DNA from: Sweltsa coloradensis
Taxonomy: Eukaryota > Arthropoda > Insecta > Plecoptera > Chloroperlidae
DNA: 64,000 nucleotides
Direction of reading: 5' to 3'
Assembly: GCA_024449915.1 (NCBI GenBank)
Contig: JAMZAV010000638.1
Span: 247,456 to 311,455, forward strand
Shown: positions 27,101 to 42,100 of the stretch, in pieces
How positions within the stretch are numbered: the first letter of the stretch is position 1
Layout of the letters: every line of letters starts with the position of its first letter
Program-made: the position numbers and the translations under genes
The notes under the pieces: model-generated
What the model saw: only the letters and a program-made list of their open reading frames with translations
The model's database searches: none
Told to the model about the DNA's origin: nothing

Positions 27101-30100
27101 TGCACGATTTCTTTAGAGAGTCAGTACAAGGAGATTTAGTTGAAGGAAATGTTTTCTTTATTGTTAGTATACTGAACAATATTTGCACGGAGATGCAAAG
27201 CATCGAGAGCTAGTTATCTCCAAATACACAAGTTTTCTCGCGTTCACTCGACTTTTTAATGAAACGACTACAAACTTTCTTGTACTGACGTAGGTAAATT
27301 TGAATCATATCGCGCTCAAAGTAACTATAGCGTAATATTGAAATTTAACTTTCTTATTTTCATAGAAACTGTTAAAACTAGACGTCGCTAAACTTACAAA
27401 CCATAATTGACAAATCAACTTAATTAATATCACAAGATAAACAAACGTGTCAATAACTGAAACATTCTGCTTTCTGCTTGTGTTTGGAGCTTAATTCTGT
27501 GGATCTTGGGTTGTGTAAACAAAAATCAATTCGAACTCTAGATGTCAGTCTCAGGTTAGTACTAGAAATGGGTCTCTCTCTGCCTCTCATTTACCCGGGA
27601 AACTCTAGGGAGTAGGGTTTGACCCCATTCACGCCACGAGGTACTAGTTTAATGGGTTATGACAGATCACCGTGTTCTGTCATCTGTGCGTTGCCATCAA
27701 CTCGGAAGTTAGCTTCTGTGTATTGATAAGGGCAACACTCGTACAGCTGCTAATCTGGCTCTACGTCTCACATTTAGGCCATTAGAGATGAAATAAGCGA
27801 GTACGATTCTGAATTTCCACGACTAACAACCACTGCATGTATACGTATTAAATTACTGGTTCATTGCAAAATAAAATGCAATCCAAGTAAGTCAACTATG
27901 AATAAAACGTAATTCGTATCCACTAAAAATATTAATGGTAAATATAGTTAAGACGCGGTTGGATGCACTTGGAAGGACTTGATTTTTACATGTGAGCGAG
28001 AATCCGGAATTTCGAGTCGAGTGAGTATTTGCTGCTCGAAATCGAGAATCAAAAATCTTATGATTTTGGTGGAGGTGCCGGGTAGCCTATCCGCGATCCA
28101 AAGATGACCCAGATGGCGCTTTTTGCGTTTCCTCTAGTTATCATCCCGGATACCTAGCAGCACAGTAGCTAAACATAGCCTCAAAGATCGTAAAGGCAAG
28201 CTTACATTATCCAGTGGACCTTGTATAGACTACATGAATTGATGTGTAAGGCTGAAACCGCTTGATTATGGAGAAGGAACATTATTTTATATTTTTGTTT
28301 GTGTTTTCTTTCAGTTTTCATTTAATTTTAACGACTATTTTAACCAATTATTAGTTATCAAAACACAAACGTCAACAATACAATAATTATTGTCACTGTC
28401 AGCAAGCCAACTATAGATGTAGCCAAACATGGTCAAATATTTTTAATTTTGACGTAGTGTTAAAAAGAATGAGCTGGTTTAGTCCATTTATCCACTAGAT
28501 CGCATTGATGTTCCTTTGGGTCGCGGATAGTAAATTCGTCCCGATTTGTACAAATGGTGGAGGTGCCGGGTCGCGCTCGAACGAAAACGTAAAAATCGTT
28601 ATGCATTTTTGGCGCTACCCGTAGTAGTAGGCCCAGTCTTCCAACACAATATAAAAAAAAGAAGTTTGGAACTTTCTTTGGCAAAAGTAACAAAGTTTCA
28701 CTATATTATTTTATATCAACATTCTCATTTGTACTATCAATAATCGAATGATTATGTCATAGCCTAGCCCTAATAACATTTGTACTTAATCATCAAAATT
28801 ATCTTGAGACACAAGATTAAAAAATAATAATTTATATCCTTCACTTACGTACAGACTATAACACAACAAATAAATTTATCACGTCCATTGTAAATAATAA
28901 TAATTATAGTTAAGATTAATAGTGAAAAAAAGTACTCTTACTCAAATTGGAACACGAGATGTTAATGTTGATAATAAATACTTGGAATCTGAATCGACTA
29001 GCTAGAACTAAAAAGTCAGAACTCGCACACCCCTACTTATCTTACAATATTTAATGTCCATTTAAAAACCGTTTAATCGCCAAGTGCAGGGAATTTCACA
29101 TACATTCTGGACTACTTTTTATTTCTCATTTACTCCCAAACAATTTGAAACTCCAAGATTGGTCAGGAAAGATATGCGCATGTTTCTGTCAGACATCGTT
29201 TGGCTTGGTAAAGTACTACTAATTGGTCTCTCCTGTTCCCACATATTACTTCAATTTATTTAAGAAAGTTAGTAAAATTATTAAAATGTACTATTTGAGA
29301 GACAGCCGCACATCGTTTCTAAACAACCTTCTGAAATTTAAAAACATTTGTGGTGAAAATTAGTGGTCGATCCAAAAGCGTTTTAGAATAAACCCCGCCT
29401 TCCGCATAAAAACCTGGTTTGTCATAGCTCGTCCTTCAGTATGAAGGCCATCATTTTACGGGAGAAACAAACTAAAGTATAGTGAGCCAAAGTTCAAATC
29501 CCAATATGGCTTTAAACTTTTTATTATTCTTAAAATATAAGATACATATTTCAAGTGTAGGTATTTCGCGGACGAAGTCGAGTTTTTGCCAGTTCAACAA
29601 ACTTGCTGCGTTCTAGGTTAATACACTATAGCAAGTATGTTAACATTAGTTTCGTTCATACCACAAATCCATCTTTAGCATTCCTGGGCCTGGATTCTTC
29701 AAAACGCCTAACTAAGACGTGTCTTAACTAGGACACTCTTAAGTCATTCTGCTACTTGGACCGGATCGGTATTCCTGAAAAATCTTAGCCCGTATTCTTC
29801 AAAGTGCCTAGCGCTAGGACACTTCTGAGACGTGCAAAAGATAGGTCAGCCCTGCGCGCGTCTTAGCGATGTCCTAGTGAGCAATGGCCGCGACCACGGA
29901 AGCTGGCTGTACCACCTCGAATGTAAAAGTCACAATTAAAAATGTTTGTGTCATCAGATTTAAATGAGAGTGGTATTTTTGGATGCAAAAAAAATTTGCA
30001 AATAAAAGCAAAACAAATCATGTGATGCAATATTTTGTTTTAACAATAAAGGTAATCTAACCTAAAATTTGACAGGTAGGACCGTTGGAGTAGGGCTATG

Positions 30101-33100
30101 CCCCCCTAGCCATACGCTTACGTTTTCTTTGCTTTTAAAACGTAGTTGTGGTAAGATTCACAATTATAAATCAATGCAAACGGTAGAGAACTAATCCGTA
30201 CGTTATTCATATTGCTTATACGCCCTAGAGACCTAAAAAGGCTAGGTCCTAGGCCTAGGGTAGGGGGCTAGGGCTAGGCTAGAGCATTGACTTGCAAGAG
30301 TTGCGACCTATGTAGGCTATAGGCCTGGGCCTAGTTCATCTACAACCGTATTTTATTAGAGAAATATAGGTACATGAGGCCCTCACAGTAAATCACTAAT
30401 TGAAATGAAAATGCAGAGAGGCTATAGGCCAAGGCCTAGCTAGCCTATCCCCAGGGAGGGATCTAATCCAATCTGAAGGCCTAGGCCTAGGCTAGCCCCT
30501 AAGCTGTAACTTTAGGTAGGCCTAGCCTACTGTAGGCCCTACTTGTAGCCTACTGGCTATAGGCCTACATAGGTTTGCTAATAGGCCTCTGGGCTAGCTA
30601 AGCTAGGCCTAAATGTCGTCTTGGCCAACGCGGCTGGTACGATTGCCCTAGTCCCTAGGCCTAGGCCTATGACTTGGCTTATGGCTAACAACTGTCCGAA
30701 CCTGGGCTCTAGGCTTCACCTACAGCTATGTCTAGGCTTAGGCTTTAAAGTAGGCCTATGATGCCTACTTCATATAGAGTACATTTTATAAAACAAGTCT
30801 TAACTCATTAATTCATTACAAACCGCAAAGCGATCTTTCGTATATTGATCATTCGCGGCTGCTGCTAACCGAGTGACAAGATTAAGCATATTATTAATAT
30901 GCTTGTTGTATCTCAGTGTAGGTATTTAGTTTCAATCAATTTAAGTCAGTAGGCCCTACTTCTATGACTATGAGCGGTGAAACCTACTGGCAGCAGTAGG
31001 CCCTAGGTAAACTGCATCCTTTTATTTATTTCTAACAAGGTCTAGTAATTGTTTAATTTCATGAACAATTTTACATTCTGCCATATTTAGTGAATATGTA
31101 GTAGGTAAGGTAGATATAATAGCAGGATAATTTAGTATAATCATAGAGATTAATAGGTTGGTACCTATTAATCTCTATGGTAAAATAAAGATAATATTAA
31201 GATCACTCTTAATGTGGACAAGAAGAAAATTTTAACGGAAGTGAAGAGATTCATTGGCAGTCTCTGGGACTGGAGCTGAGAGCTGGAGGGAGCCCAAAGG
31301 TCCAGCTACTGATCCTGCCATCCTGATCCAGATTAAACACATTATTTTACCTTGTAAAATATTGTTCCTACATGACATATTTTAACATTCATAATTATAA
31401 GGGTTGCGTTCTCTGTAATATAGGCAGGTATATCTACATATTTGCTTAAAATTGAATAATTTGATTGGTTAGTAATAGTCAGCATGTTAAGATAAGCACA
31501 TTTGTAGAGTCTAACCTTGTTTACCCAAAAATAACTAGGCCTAACCAAACAAACCAGCATGACTAGGCCTACAACAAAAATGAAACCCACTTCCAATGCA
31601 ATTCCACACACTAATATTTTACAGTTACACCATTCTGTGACAAAGACAGAATAAAATAGGGCTAAGCAAATTATTCTTAGTAAAATCATTGTCAACTACT
31701 TTGAAGTTAGTGGATATAGTAGGGCTAGTAAGCACTGTAAGCTAACTACCCGTACTCTAAAGTTTAAATTTGTATTAAGAAAGTAAAATAAATTGTTTCC
31801 GCGTTGTACTTTTGAAACACTAGGGGCCTACTCATGGCATATTGTCATAAATACTTCAATGGGTTATTTTGAGTAGACTAGTGACACATGTCTAATAGCA
31901 ATTTCCTTTTAACAAGATAGTACCAAGTACATACCGGTAGTACCATCCTATGCTATCCACTGTAAAATTTGGTTAAAAAACTGAAATTTTTGATTAAATT
32001 ATTGGTGATGTGTTTGTCTACGGATTGGGACTAAATATAATTCATAAATGAGTACCTATGCATAGGCCTACCTACATGTTTTCATGCATTTACATCAATT
32101 TTTGTTTTACTTAAGCCTTCTTTGACAGAATTTGGAAAAGGATCATTGAAAAAAATTAGTATACAAATTACAATTTTTTTTTTAATATTGTAAGAAAATG
32201 TTCCTGATGGTAGCTAGTTGATACCCTGCAGTAGGCCCCTAAGTGTTCAAATAATTTCACCCTATAGGCCTACCCAATTTCCTTTTTGAAATTTTAATTA
32301 CCTATATTGTTGTTTGCTACAGTAAATTAATTTTACTAAATCTGCAAAAATTTCAGAGGTAGTATGAGAAAATTAACAATGAAAGAACATTATTATTCAA
32401 TATCAAATAGAGCCTACTAACCAACACATTAAAAATGTTACTTTACAATTTTAATAATAGTAGTCTGCACATAATATAAAAATTAATAATGATGAATATC
32501 ATAGTGAATATAAAACAATATAAAACAAAATATAAAATTATGAATATAAATGAATATCATCTCATATACCTAGTTAAGACAATATTGGCCTACTGTAAAT
32601 TGCTACATGTCAATTAATGTTTGATGATAATTATTATGATTATAATGTTTGTAAATTGTAAAATATAATTTGAAAGTTAAAACCAGTTTACAAGTACATG
32701 CTCTACCTGTAGTAAACATTATTTATAAATTATGTAGTCCCTAATGTTCAATGTGTTGGAGTTTGTGTAACCCACTATCCAAAACAAATTGTACATCATG
32801 TCATATTAGGGGCTATTGACTAAACATTATGATTTCTGTTTCACTTATGACACAAAGGTGTTCAAATGAATAGTCATTAATAGGGTCTGTATTAAGGTGA
32901 AAGGTGTAGAACTATTGGCAACATGCTGGTAAGTCACTGGTTAGTGCTGATTACTTCTAGTAAAATTTAAATTCAACATTAGGGGTGGGGGTTGTAAAGA
33001 GACAGTAGGTTGATTGGACCATAACATACATGTAAGTACATTATTTCAATGAGTAATTTGAATCATTATAATGTATAGATTATAGCACGGGTGTCATATC

Positions 33101-36100
33101 AAATGACCCAGTAAACTATTATTTATTTTTTATTATTTTATTATTGTTCATACTATTACTATCTACAATCTACCGCATGACAAATTTATTATTGGTAACT
33201 CACTATTTAGTGCTGGCCATTTACTAGTAACTAGTAAGTGTTGGTGATGGTGGAGTAAAAGTGGTTGTAGAAGGGACATTTGGGTAGGATCAAAACATTT
33301 TGAAATGTAATTTTGGTTTTGTTAATAAGTAATCATAATGTAGATGGTACGATCTAATTACCCATTCCCATGTTAAGAGAAAATGTGAGAAAAAACTGAT
33401 CATATCTTTGATACATTGACATTTTAATAATTTTAATAGTATTTTAAAGTTATTAAATTTGGTCAATCTATGCCCCCCCAAATTAATGAAGGGGGAGGAG
33501 TATTGCAAAAAATGGCAAAATAAATTAAACAATTAATAGAATATATTTGTTTATTATTAGAAAATAATATTTAGTCAATTTCATTGAAGTGCCTCCCCCC
33601 ACCCCACCCGTACACAATTAGGTGTGGTGGAGGTGGTTGGGAGGGGGGGAGTGATTGTGGAAATGACAGTAGGTTGATTAAACTAAAATATGTTTAAAAA
33701 TAATTTAAATTTTAAATTTGAATAATCATAAAATTTATAGAGAATATCAGCCACATCACATTCCTATTTTAAGGGGTGGTTAAGGTGTTATTTTATTAGG
33801 GATGACATATCGCTTGCCTACTCGAGGGTATTCATACTATTCAACTATCATTATTATTTCCCACCATGTCAAATTTTATGCATGGTAACCGAAAATGCAA
33901 TATTTTATAGTATTAGTGTGGACTGTTAGGTACGGTACCAATTATTCTTTTGGTTGGCAAATATCACATTGTTTACACTTTAATGACAATCTTCAAATAA
34001 ACTGATTGTTACTTTTGCTCCAGGGCTGTCGAAAGTATGAGAAAATTATGAACAGGAACTTTTCCTTTCTTCATAAAAACACCATCCAAAGGAATCTGAT
34101 AGTAAACTTTGGGGCGTGGGCTGTCAGGGGTGATTAAAATTTCCAAATTTTGAGGATTGAAAATATTTGGACTAGTACAAGCTGAATTTTCCACTCTTTC
34201 AAAAAAACAACATTTTTTAATTGGGCAGTAATTTGATCCCTAGGGCTAACCAAAGTGGTAAAAGTAAAATTTAAAGATAAGAGAATAGGCCTAATGGTGC
34301 AAGTTGGACTAGACTAATCTAGAAATGTTACGCTCTTTCATAAAAACACCATATTTAAATGATCGGATGGTAATTTTGGGCCCCCCAGAGTTATCCAAAG
34401 TGAGGTAAGTTTCCTTTCCCACTTTGGATAGCCCTGGGGCCAAATGTTACTATCTTGAGTTTTTTAAATTGTGTTTTGACGAAAGAGTGGAAAATTTCCT
34501 ATTAGTGTAGTCCTAATTGCACCATTATTCCGGCAATCTGTATTATTTTGACTTTCCGCACTTTGGTTACCCCTGTGACCCAAAATTATCCCCCGATTTT
34601 TTAATATTGTGTTTTTGTGTAAGAGCGGAAAATTTCCAATTTTCCAGTCCCGTTTCACATCTATTTTCTGCTTATTCAAAAAATTGGATTTTTTTAATCT
34701 TTGGGCAGCCCTGCCGCTCAAAGTTACCATTTTATATTTTTAGGATGTTTTTTAAATGAAAGAGCGGAAAATTTCCGATTTTTCTACCTAAGGTAAAATA
34801 GTATTACATTTTGCACTATTCTTCTGCTAAATGCCCTCACTATAGACAACAAACCCGACTACAGAAGAAAATTCAAATTTCGCGCGCTTTTTATAACTTA
34901 CTCCTTATTGGTCCAAAATGTCAAAATTGATGACGTCATCTATGACGTAATGCTACTTTGTCTTAATATTTAGGACACGTCTGAGCACTAAGACAAATCT
35001 TAGTTAGGCGCTTTGAAGAATCCAGGCCCTGCGGTATGAGACGTCTAGCACAAATTATGTACGCATTTCTAAGTTATCCGCTTATTGCAAGTTCTATTCC
35101 ATCTACCGTACTTTGGATCCCTGGTTATAACCATTCAGACAGTTTCTAGCAAATCCTATGGTCAACTAGTACGTAAGAATTATGTTTAGGATAAGGGTGT
35201 TGAAAGGTTCTAGCGATAGTGACGAAATAGCGAGTGGATGAATGGACGTACGTTGAGACTATAACCTTTGAGTCTAAAGCCGGATCACCACTGGCTTTTC
35301 AAATGGAACCAGGCTAAATGTGTCTTAAAGCTCTCTAGACCTAGGAATGCTGTCCCGTGGATATCCCACAACCCCGACTTACTTATACTCTGTGCGTATT
35401 ACTATAAGCTTGGTGTGGTGCACAACTAGATACTTATCGTGTTTATTTAATTTGAGTTGTAACGTTAACATGAACTAACAACATTTGATGCTCGTGAAAA
35501 ATGTTACGAAAAATGAATTGCATACAGTTTGAAAATATCGTTTTAAATAATGAGACACAATCCATGTATTTTTTAAACAAAGTAAAAAGTTGGAGTTGTG
35601 TACATGTTTGACAAATTCAACCTACAAACATAATAACACAAATAAGTGAAATAAGTGATTAAAACATTACCAAATGAAGCCCTGGAAAAAGTGATGAATC
35701 ATTGTTCGAGATCCGAAAAACAGACCATTCATATAGGGCCTACCAATATTTAATCTGAATTTTCTTCAAATATGTCGTATTTTTAAATATTAAAATTGTT
35801 CCAGCACCATTTTTAGAAGTGTACTTGTTCAACAAGGTACCATAATGATAATATTTCATTATCTTTTTAATTATCTTATTTCTTATTAATATAAAATCTC
35901 ATTGCATTCACATGTTAAGTTTGTTTTGTATAATTTTTGTTTGATACGATGAATTAAACGAAATATAATATTAAAGCGAATTGCATTGTGGTGTATTGTA
36001 GGAACATTGGAATTGCAAATGGCCGTTGGGATCATCATTATTATTAAACTAGTGAATGTGTGTAACCGAACCAAAGCGGTTGTGCATCCAGGCACACGAG

Positions 36101-39100
36101 CTGATATTCAATGTGGTGGGATGTCAGCACCAACTTGGAAACTTATGCAAATTAAAAACTTATTCTGTCAAAATATAAATGTGCATTTACTTTCACTTTA
36201 GTATTGGTACCAAAGTATTTTTAATTTAAATTAAAAGAAAAAAACTTGAACAAAACGTCTGTACTTTCACTCTCAAGTACTGTAATAAGATAAGATTCAA
36301 AATAGCAAACTTTAAAAATCTCGTTTTTATTGTTTTCACCAATCTCGCCACTTTACTTTCAACTATAAGCTATCCCGGACTGCACGTGTATTAAAATCGC
36401 ATGGAGTTAAGATTAGAAGAAGCACTCTGCACATTGCTATTTGTTGCGAAATTCCTGTGAAAGAGCGTGCGTTCGACAATAAACGCATTCGTTTCCTTTT
36501 CGTAATGGTTTTTCACAATTTTCGTAGCGGGGATAAATTATTCAACCCCGTCACCAAAAAAAGTCACTGAAACTCCGGGACACGTCATTTTGGCGTGTGT
36601 GCGTACGTGCAAAAGTTATTATATTTGATACCAAGGAATTAAGTGTGAAAGTCAAACTTCAGCTGAATTTAATGTATTGTGGTTTGAACTAAAACCAGTA
36701 GAATTAAATTGCGTTTCGGGCATTCTATCAATTGATTTGATATCTTAATACAAATATTGTGTGAAACGCATGCACACACGCACTGGTGGCAGGGGGTGGT
36801 ACTCGACACACGAAGAACGTCCGCGCATGTGTCGTGCCTCACTATTCGGCCATCTTATAGACAGATTGCTAATGGCTTCGAATACATGGAGACTGGAGTA
36901 GTGTTCCGTAAAGGATGGTAATTCAAGGTTAGGTTGTTAGAAATTCGTCACTTACATTTAACTCTGAACAGTAGTTCGTTGCTCGTCGTCTCGCCCTTCG
37001 GGTTGACGGCCGAGCACACGTATATGCCCGCACTCTGTCGGGTGACCTTCTGAAGTACCAGGCTCTGGTTGCTGGTGATCACCCTGGCAGACTGGTTGTG
37101 ACTCAGCACCACACCCTGAAGAACAAGAAAGACGAGTTTATACGTAAGTCTTGGTAGAGATATAAGTTTATTCATTTAAATCTGTTTGGGCTTATAGTTA
37201 ACAAGTTTGAAACATTTGTCGAAGAACACTCCCGAGGGTGGAATAGATTATAACAAACTAAAACCCACAAGATTTTTTTTTTAAATACTCAGCTAGGATA
37301 TTATTTTTTTAAACTCTGGATTGTATTCCATTAAATATAGAAACATTCTTGAATTGTGGGTAATATATTTGTAGTTTTGAGTCTATAAAACGAAAATTAG
37401 TAAATTAAAAATTATGGTTGGACTATAACCATAGAAATCTATGGTGTTTAAGCGCGATTGGTTAACACTTTTGTAAATTAGAATCTAGGAGGCCTACTAA
37501 TTGGGAATATAACATAGATAGTTTTTGAGATTGATGTTGAAGAATAATACATTTCCTCCAAAGTTTTATCTATGTTTGCTTGAACCAGGTGATGGGTATG
37601 ATTTCTCGTCTCGTTTGAGCTGGGGACTTACATCATGCAGCCAACTGAGTTTCCTCCACGGGGGATTGGCTTTGACGTGGCATTCGAAGTACACGTCGTC
37701 ACCCTCCTTGATGTCGTCGGGGTTGAGCGTGCTGCCGAGACGGAGCGAGACGATCGGCGGGACTGGGGACAAAAGACAAAAGACGATGCTCTCATTCTAG
37801 TTCCATTCAATGCAGTTTGCCATCAGAGAGAACATACTCCTAGATGCGATGCGACTAATTAGATTTTACGAACAAGCCCAGCGTGTTTGTTTTAGGACAT
37901 GTTATGTCGTTGACGAGATTGCAACGTGAAGCACTCGTATAAGTACTCACTACATTGTTTTGTTCTATCTCATTTGTTCTATTTTATTTGTAATATGGAA
38001 ACAAGGTCACAGGGCCAGATTGAAACATTGAAATCATTCTATCACTAACATTATATAAACAAGTGCTGTATTTACATAGTAAACTACGTGATTGGTGAAC
38101 TCAACAGTGTACAAAAATAGATAACATTAACTTGCATTTAATAAATACACAACTATCACAAATTACACAACCGCGTTTTTATAACCGTTACGAAAGAATG
38201 CACTCAAATTCAATTTTTTAACCATACAATCTGTATATTGTATTATGGTGTTTTTATTTACAATTTGATATTCTACCAACTAAACAGTTTAATAAAAGTA
38301 GCAATACGAATTCATGAAGTGGTATTAATAATATCAGTGCAGACTGTCAAGTAGATATGGCTTAGAAGATTTTTACATTTACTGAGTCCATTCGAAACTA
38401 GAGGCGAGCTCTGGCAATCGTCGTCGGGGACACCTCCCCCTTCCCTTGACGACCTCCTCGACGACGATGACAATGACACAACGAACGATGACAAAGACGA
38501 TGACGACCGCGACGTGAGAAACCCCCCTTCCTCCCCTTACCCGTGGATGGTTCTGACCAGTAAAGCCCCTCCTCCCCATATCCCCTAGGCTAGAGTGGTG
38601 CATTATGATCTAACGGTTGACGCGTCCTTAATCAAAAAAAAAATTGAATATTCATTGAGTGTCATCATACTCATCATTCAGAATGTAATCAACGCAGATA
38701 CAAAAGTTTAATTTTAAATTACAATTTTTATGTACTTGGGCTTACTCGTAGCTAGAATTTCCTTCTCATTTATAAACGAACTCAAAATGTTATTTGCATT
38801 TATCATGACTTATTTTCTTAGCATGTTTAACAATAGATAATACACAATATTATAGTATATTAAAAATAATCTACCCAATATAATAAATGCATAGTAAATA
38901 CCCAATTCCACTAGAAACTTTGACCAGTAGTAAATCAAGGCAGGTATAGGAGATACATAGAACCCTTGATTCACTTATGTTCGATGGTATACATGTCGAT
39001 TTTTTATAAGCATTATTATCATACGTGATTTAGGCGCACTTATTCTGTCATGTAATATTTCGTTTAATAATAACTTGCAGTTGATTATACCAAAGGCCCT

Positions 39101-42100
39101 TAGTACTCGGTATTACTAAAATAAAAAATAAAATAACAGTTCAGTTTGTACAATCCAACCCAGGAATGGATGTTTTGAACCATTGGATGCCATGAGAAGA
39201 AACTATATTCTGTAGCACGGACACGAAGATATTTTGAGATATCAATACAACCTAGTCGAGTGTGTTGACCGCATGAAACTTGTAGGGGACATCGTTCTAG
39301 TGCGCAGACACTTTACGACCCTCTGTAGCATGCATGTTCTGCGTCGGACAGCGCCCTATAGTCCGGAACGACCTGACTATGGCTCGCAAACATTCGAGAC
39401 ACAATGCAATATTTACACGCTGACTAAATAAAGATGGTTCCATATTGTATTGTGGCTTTAACACAATGTGTTTCGATTTCAGTTGATGTGTCGGGATCTT
39501 GACTAATAGAATTAAAAACATATATCTATGTGGAAATGAAACTGTATTTTAGTGAAAACAACTTAGTCCAAGTAAGAATAATTTTATTTAAATTATGTGG
39601 ATTTACACAAATTTGAAATAGAAGTTCCAAAAGAAAATTCATTTTATCTAACAAAGGGAACCGAGTGGCCCTGTTAGCTCAATTTTGGCAAAAGTATCCA
39701 ACCTGAATCAAAGATTGTTGGATCCCCGGAAAATATTTACGACAATTGCTATCACACAACACAACATAATTATCACCCAAAAGACGCACTCTTGATTATT
39801 AAATAACTAATTAGGCTTAACTAATATTTTTTAATATCAATCCTTAATAACAAGGAGGCCTATGTAGCTATCATGTTTATTATCGTGATAAGAGTAAGCC
39901 ATTGTTGATTAATTAATGACCTTGTTTAATCGAACAATGTTATGAAAGACGCATGCCGAAATAATGCTGTCGTGAAGATCACATTGTTACTTTGGCTGGC
40001 CTTCTTTTTCTACGAAAAGTTTTGACGTGTTTCGGCCAGTCGTAAAACGTGGCACTTGGGAGACAATTCCACTCTTTTATAGACCTGCTTTTAAATTAGT
40101 ACATTCCCGCGTCCTTTTCCGTTCCTTTGTTCCTTATTTTGAGAGGCCGGTCTCATCGCCCATTAATGCTTGGTCCTCTTGTGCTGGATTCGCCTCTCGA
40201 GCCACAAAGAGAGACTGTCCGCTTTTTTGTTCTACGTGTTTTCGCCCTCAATAGGTCTAATTTAACAACTTAAATATGTAATTACGGCTCGTACGCGCTA
40301 TTATGTTACGGCAAATGTAGAAAGTAAAAATGGACTACGACTGCAAACTAGAAAACGACATTGAAAACATGTGGGTATAACTAAATACTGTACTACAATT
40401 AGATTTCAATCCGTCTGACAAACAATTCAAGCCATTTATATGTGTGTGTAAGGGGACCTAATTAGTTTCGTTTTAAAACGTTAATTTACTTTCGAAATAT
40501 GTTTTAGAAATAAATAATTTAAATTTAATTACTCTACGATAAATTTCTTAAATCGGGATAATTTTACTTCTCATCTATTGCAAATGGCCGAGAAAGATAG
40601 ATGGGTAGGTAGATATTTCACATAGCATCAAGTTTAAAATTTTAATGATATAACATATCCGTCTGGCAGTCATCACTACTATTTAATGTAAATGTTTGAC
40701 GTTCGGACCGATTGATTGGTTTTAGACATGAAGCTATATTATTATGAAGTTATCAATATCCAGTTTATCACGTCATAGTTTCCTAGTGTTGATATCGTGG
40801 AGTTATCGGACAACATTATAGATGCATGTATAGTGGTCCCAACGAAAGAATGCATGCAGCTCGAAATTGTTTCCCAACATAACAACTTTGTCAATTCTAT
40901 TCACGCTAGCTCAGCGTGGATCTTGCACTCTGTGATCTAGCACAGATAAATTTTTCTTGCGTTGGCAAAAGATATTTCTCTTTCATACACAAAGGCGACA
41001 TTCCATTTACCGCCCTCTCATTCTACCCCCACCACTTACAAGCATCTGCATTCTTTCGTTGGAGAAAGTATCAGCAAGTATTGTAAACATTTTATTGCAC
41101 ACAGGTGTATAACTTTATGTATTTTGAAGTTAACACAATTGTGACGGGATGTCCGAAAGCTCCGACGGGTCCTTTCCATTCTCATTAACGACTGAGAAAA
41201 ACCTAGAAAAAAACATCATTCAGGATTGCCGTTCTCAACGGGATTCGAACCCGGGACCTACCGAATCAGTGTCTCGCGCGTTACATTTGAGCCAATACTG
41301 TCGCTTGTAAAACCTTTGTTTATGACTAGGAAAACGCTTAAGTCCCGCCGCGTTGTTGGATGAGCGTATATGGTGCATTGAGATGCCATGTGTTACGCGG
41401 ATTTTCTGTTGTTCTGTGAAAAAATCATTACTAAGTCGAAGATTTTTTTTTAATTAAATTAAATTATATAAAAAATTAACTTAATTTTTATAATTAAATT
41501 AAATAAAATAAAAAATTAACTTAATTGTTTTAATTAATCGTAATTTTTTAAAAAGAAAAAATCGTAAAATTGCAATTTGCATAAGAAATAATTATTCGAT
41601 TGCGCTCAAATTTAACACGAATATATTAATTCATGAAATTAAGGTTCTGTAAAAAAATCATTACAATAGGATAAATCATGTAGGTGTTATAAGTCAAAGA
41701 ATTGTTTTTAAAAAGAAAAAAAACATAAAATTTTGATTTTCATGAGAAATAATTTTTCGATTACGCTCAAATTTCACACGAATATCTTAATTCATAAAAT
41801 TAAGGTTCTGTGAAAAAATCATTACAATCGGATAAAGCATGTAGGTGTTATAAGTCGAAGAAATTTTTTAAAAATCGAAAAAAATCGTAAAATTGCGTTT
41901 TTTATGTGAAAAAATTTCTCGATTGCGCTCAAAAACGTGGCAGTTCTAAGTTCAGAGATTTCGAAGGTCTCCATAAAATTTCATTGCAATCGGAGTATCG
42001 GTTTAGCCGGAATCGTGTTAACAAACACACAAAAATACAGAAAGAAAGAAAGAAGAAAAAAAAAAAAAACATTCCGGATTTTTTTCTCCAGTGTAGTGAA

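Larger units (their letters stand above)
29686..35029. mobile_element. 5.3 kb block flanked by inverted GGGCCTGGATTCTTCAAA termini
   Basis: The left end GGGCCTGGATTCTTCAAA is followed by CGCCTAACTAAGA; the right end is its inverted counterpart (TCTTAGTTAGGCGCTTTGAAG, then AATCCAGGCCC). A second related terminus (GCCCGTATTCTTCAAAG) lies just inside the left end. The interior has no transposase frame: it holds a TAGGCC-rich zone (30228-30760), a perfect 16 bp hairpin (31142-31179) and degenerate tandem blocks (32.9-34.8 kb). It could be one non-autonomous transposon or two solo elements in opposite orientation. Confidence 0.6.
24902..36955. other. Intron between Ig-domain exons (12 kb)
   Basis: Contains the second TTAA-flanked MITE, two copies of a recurrent 16-mer (28068, 28556), and a 5.3 kb block bounded by inverted repeats (29686-35029). 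The rest, including 26.3-28.0 kb and 35.0-36.9 kb, is AT-rich with no gene I can recognise. Confidence 0.65.

Noticed and set aside
30228..30760. TAGGCC-rich zone as a telomeric or CRISPR-like array
   Set aside because: No constant unit or spacer length; words are irregular and self-complementary.
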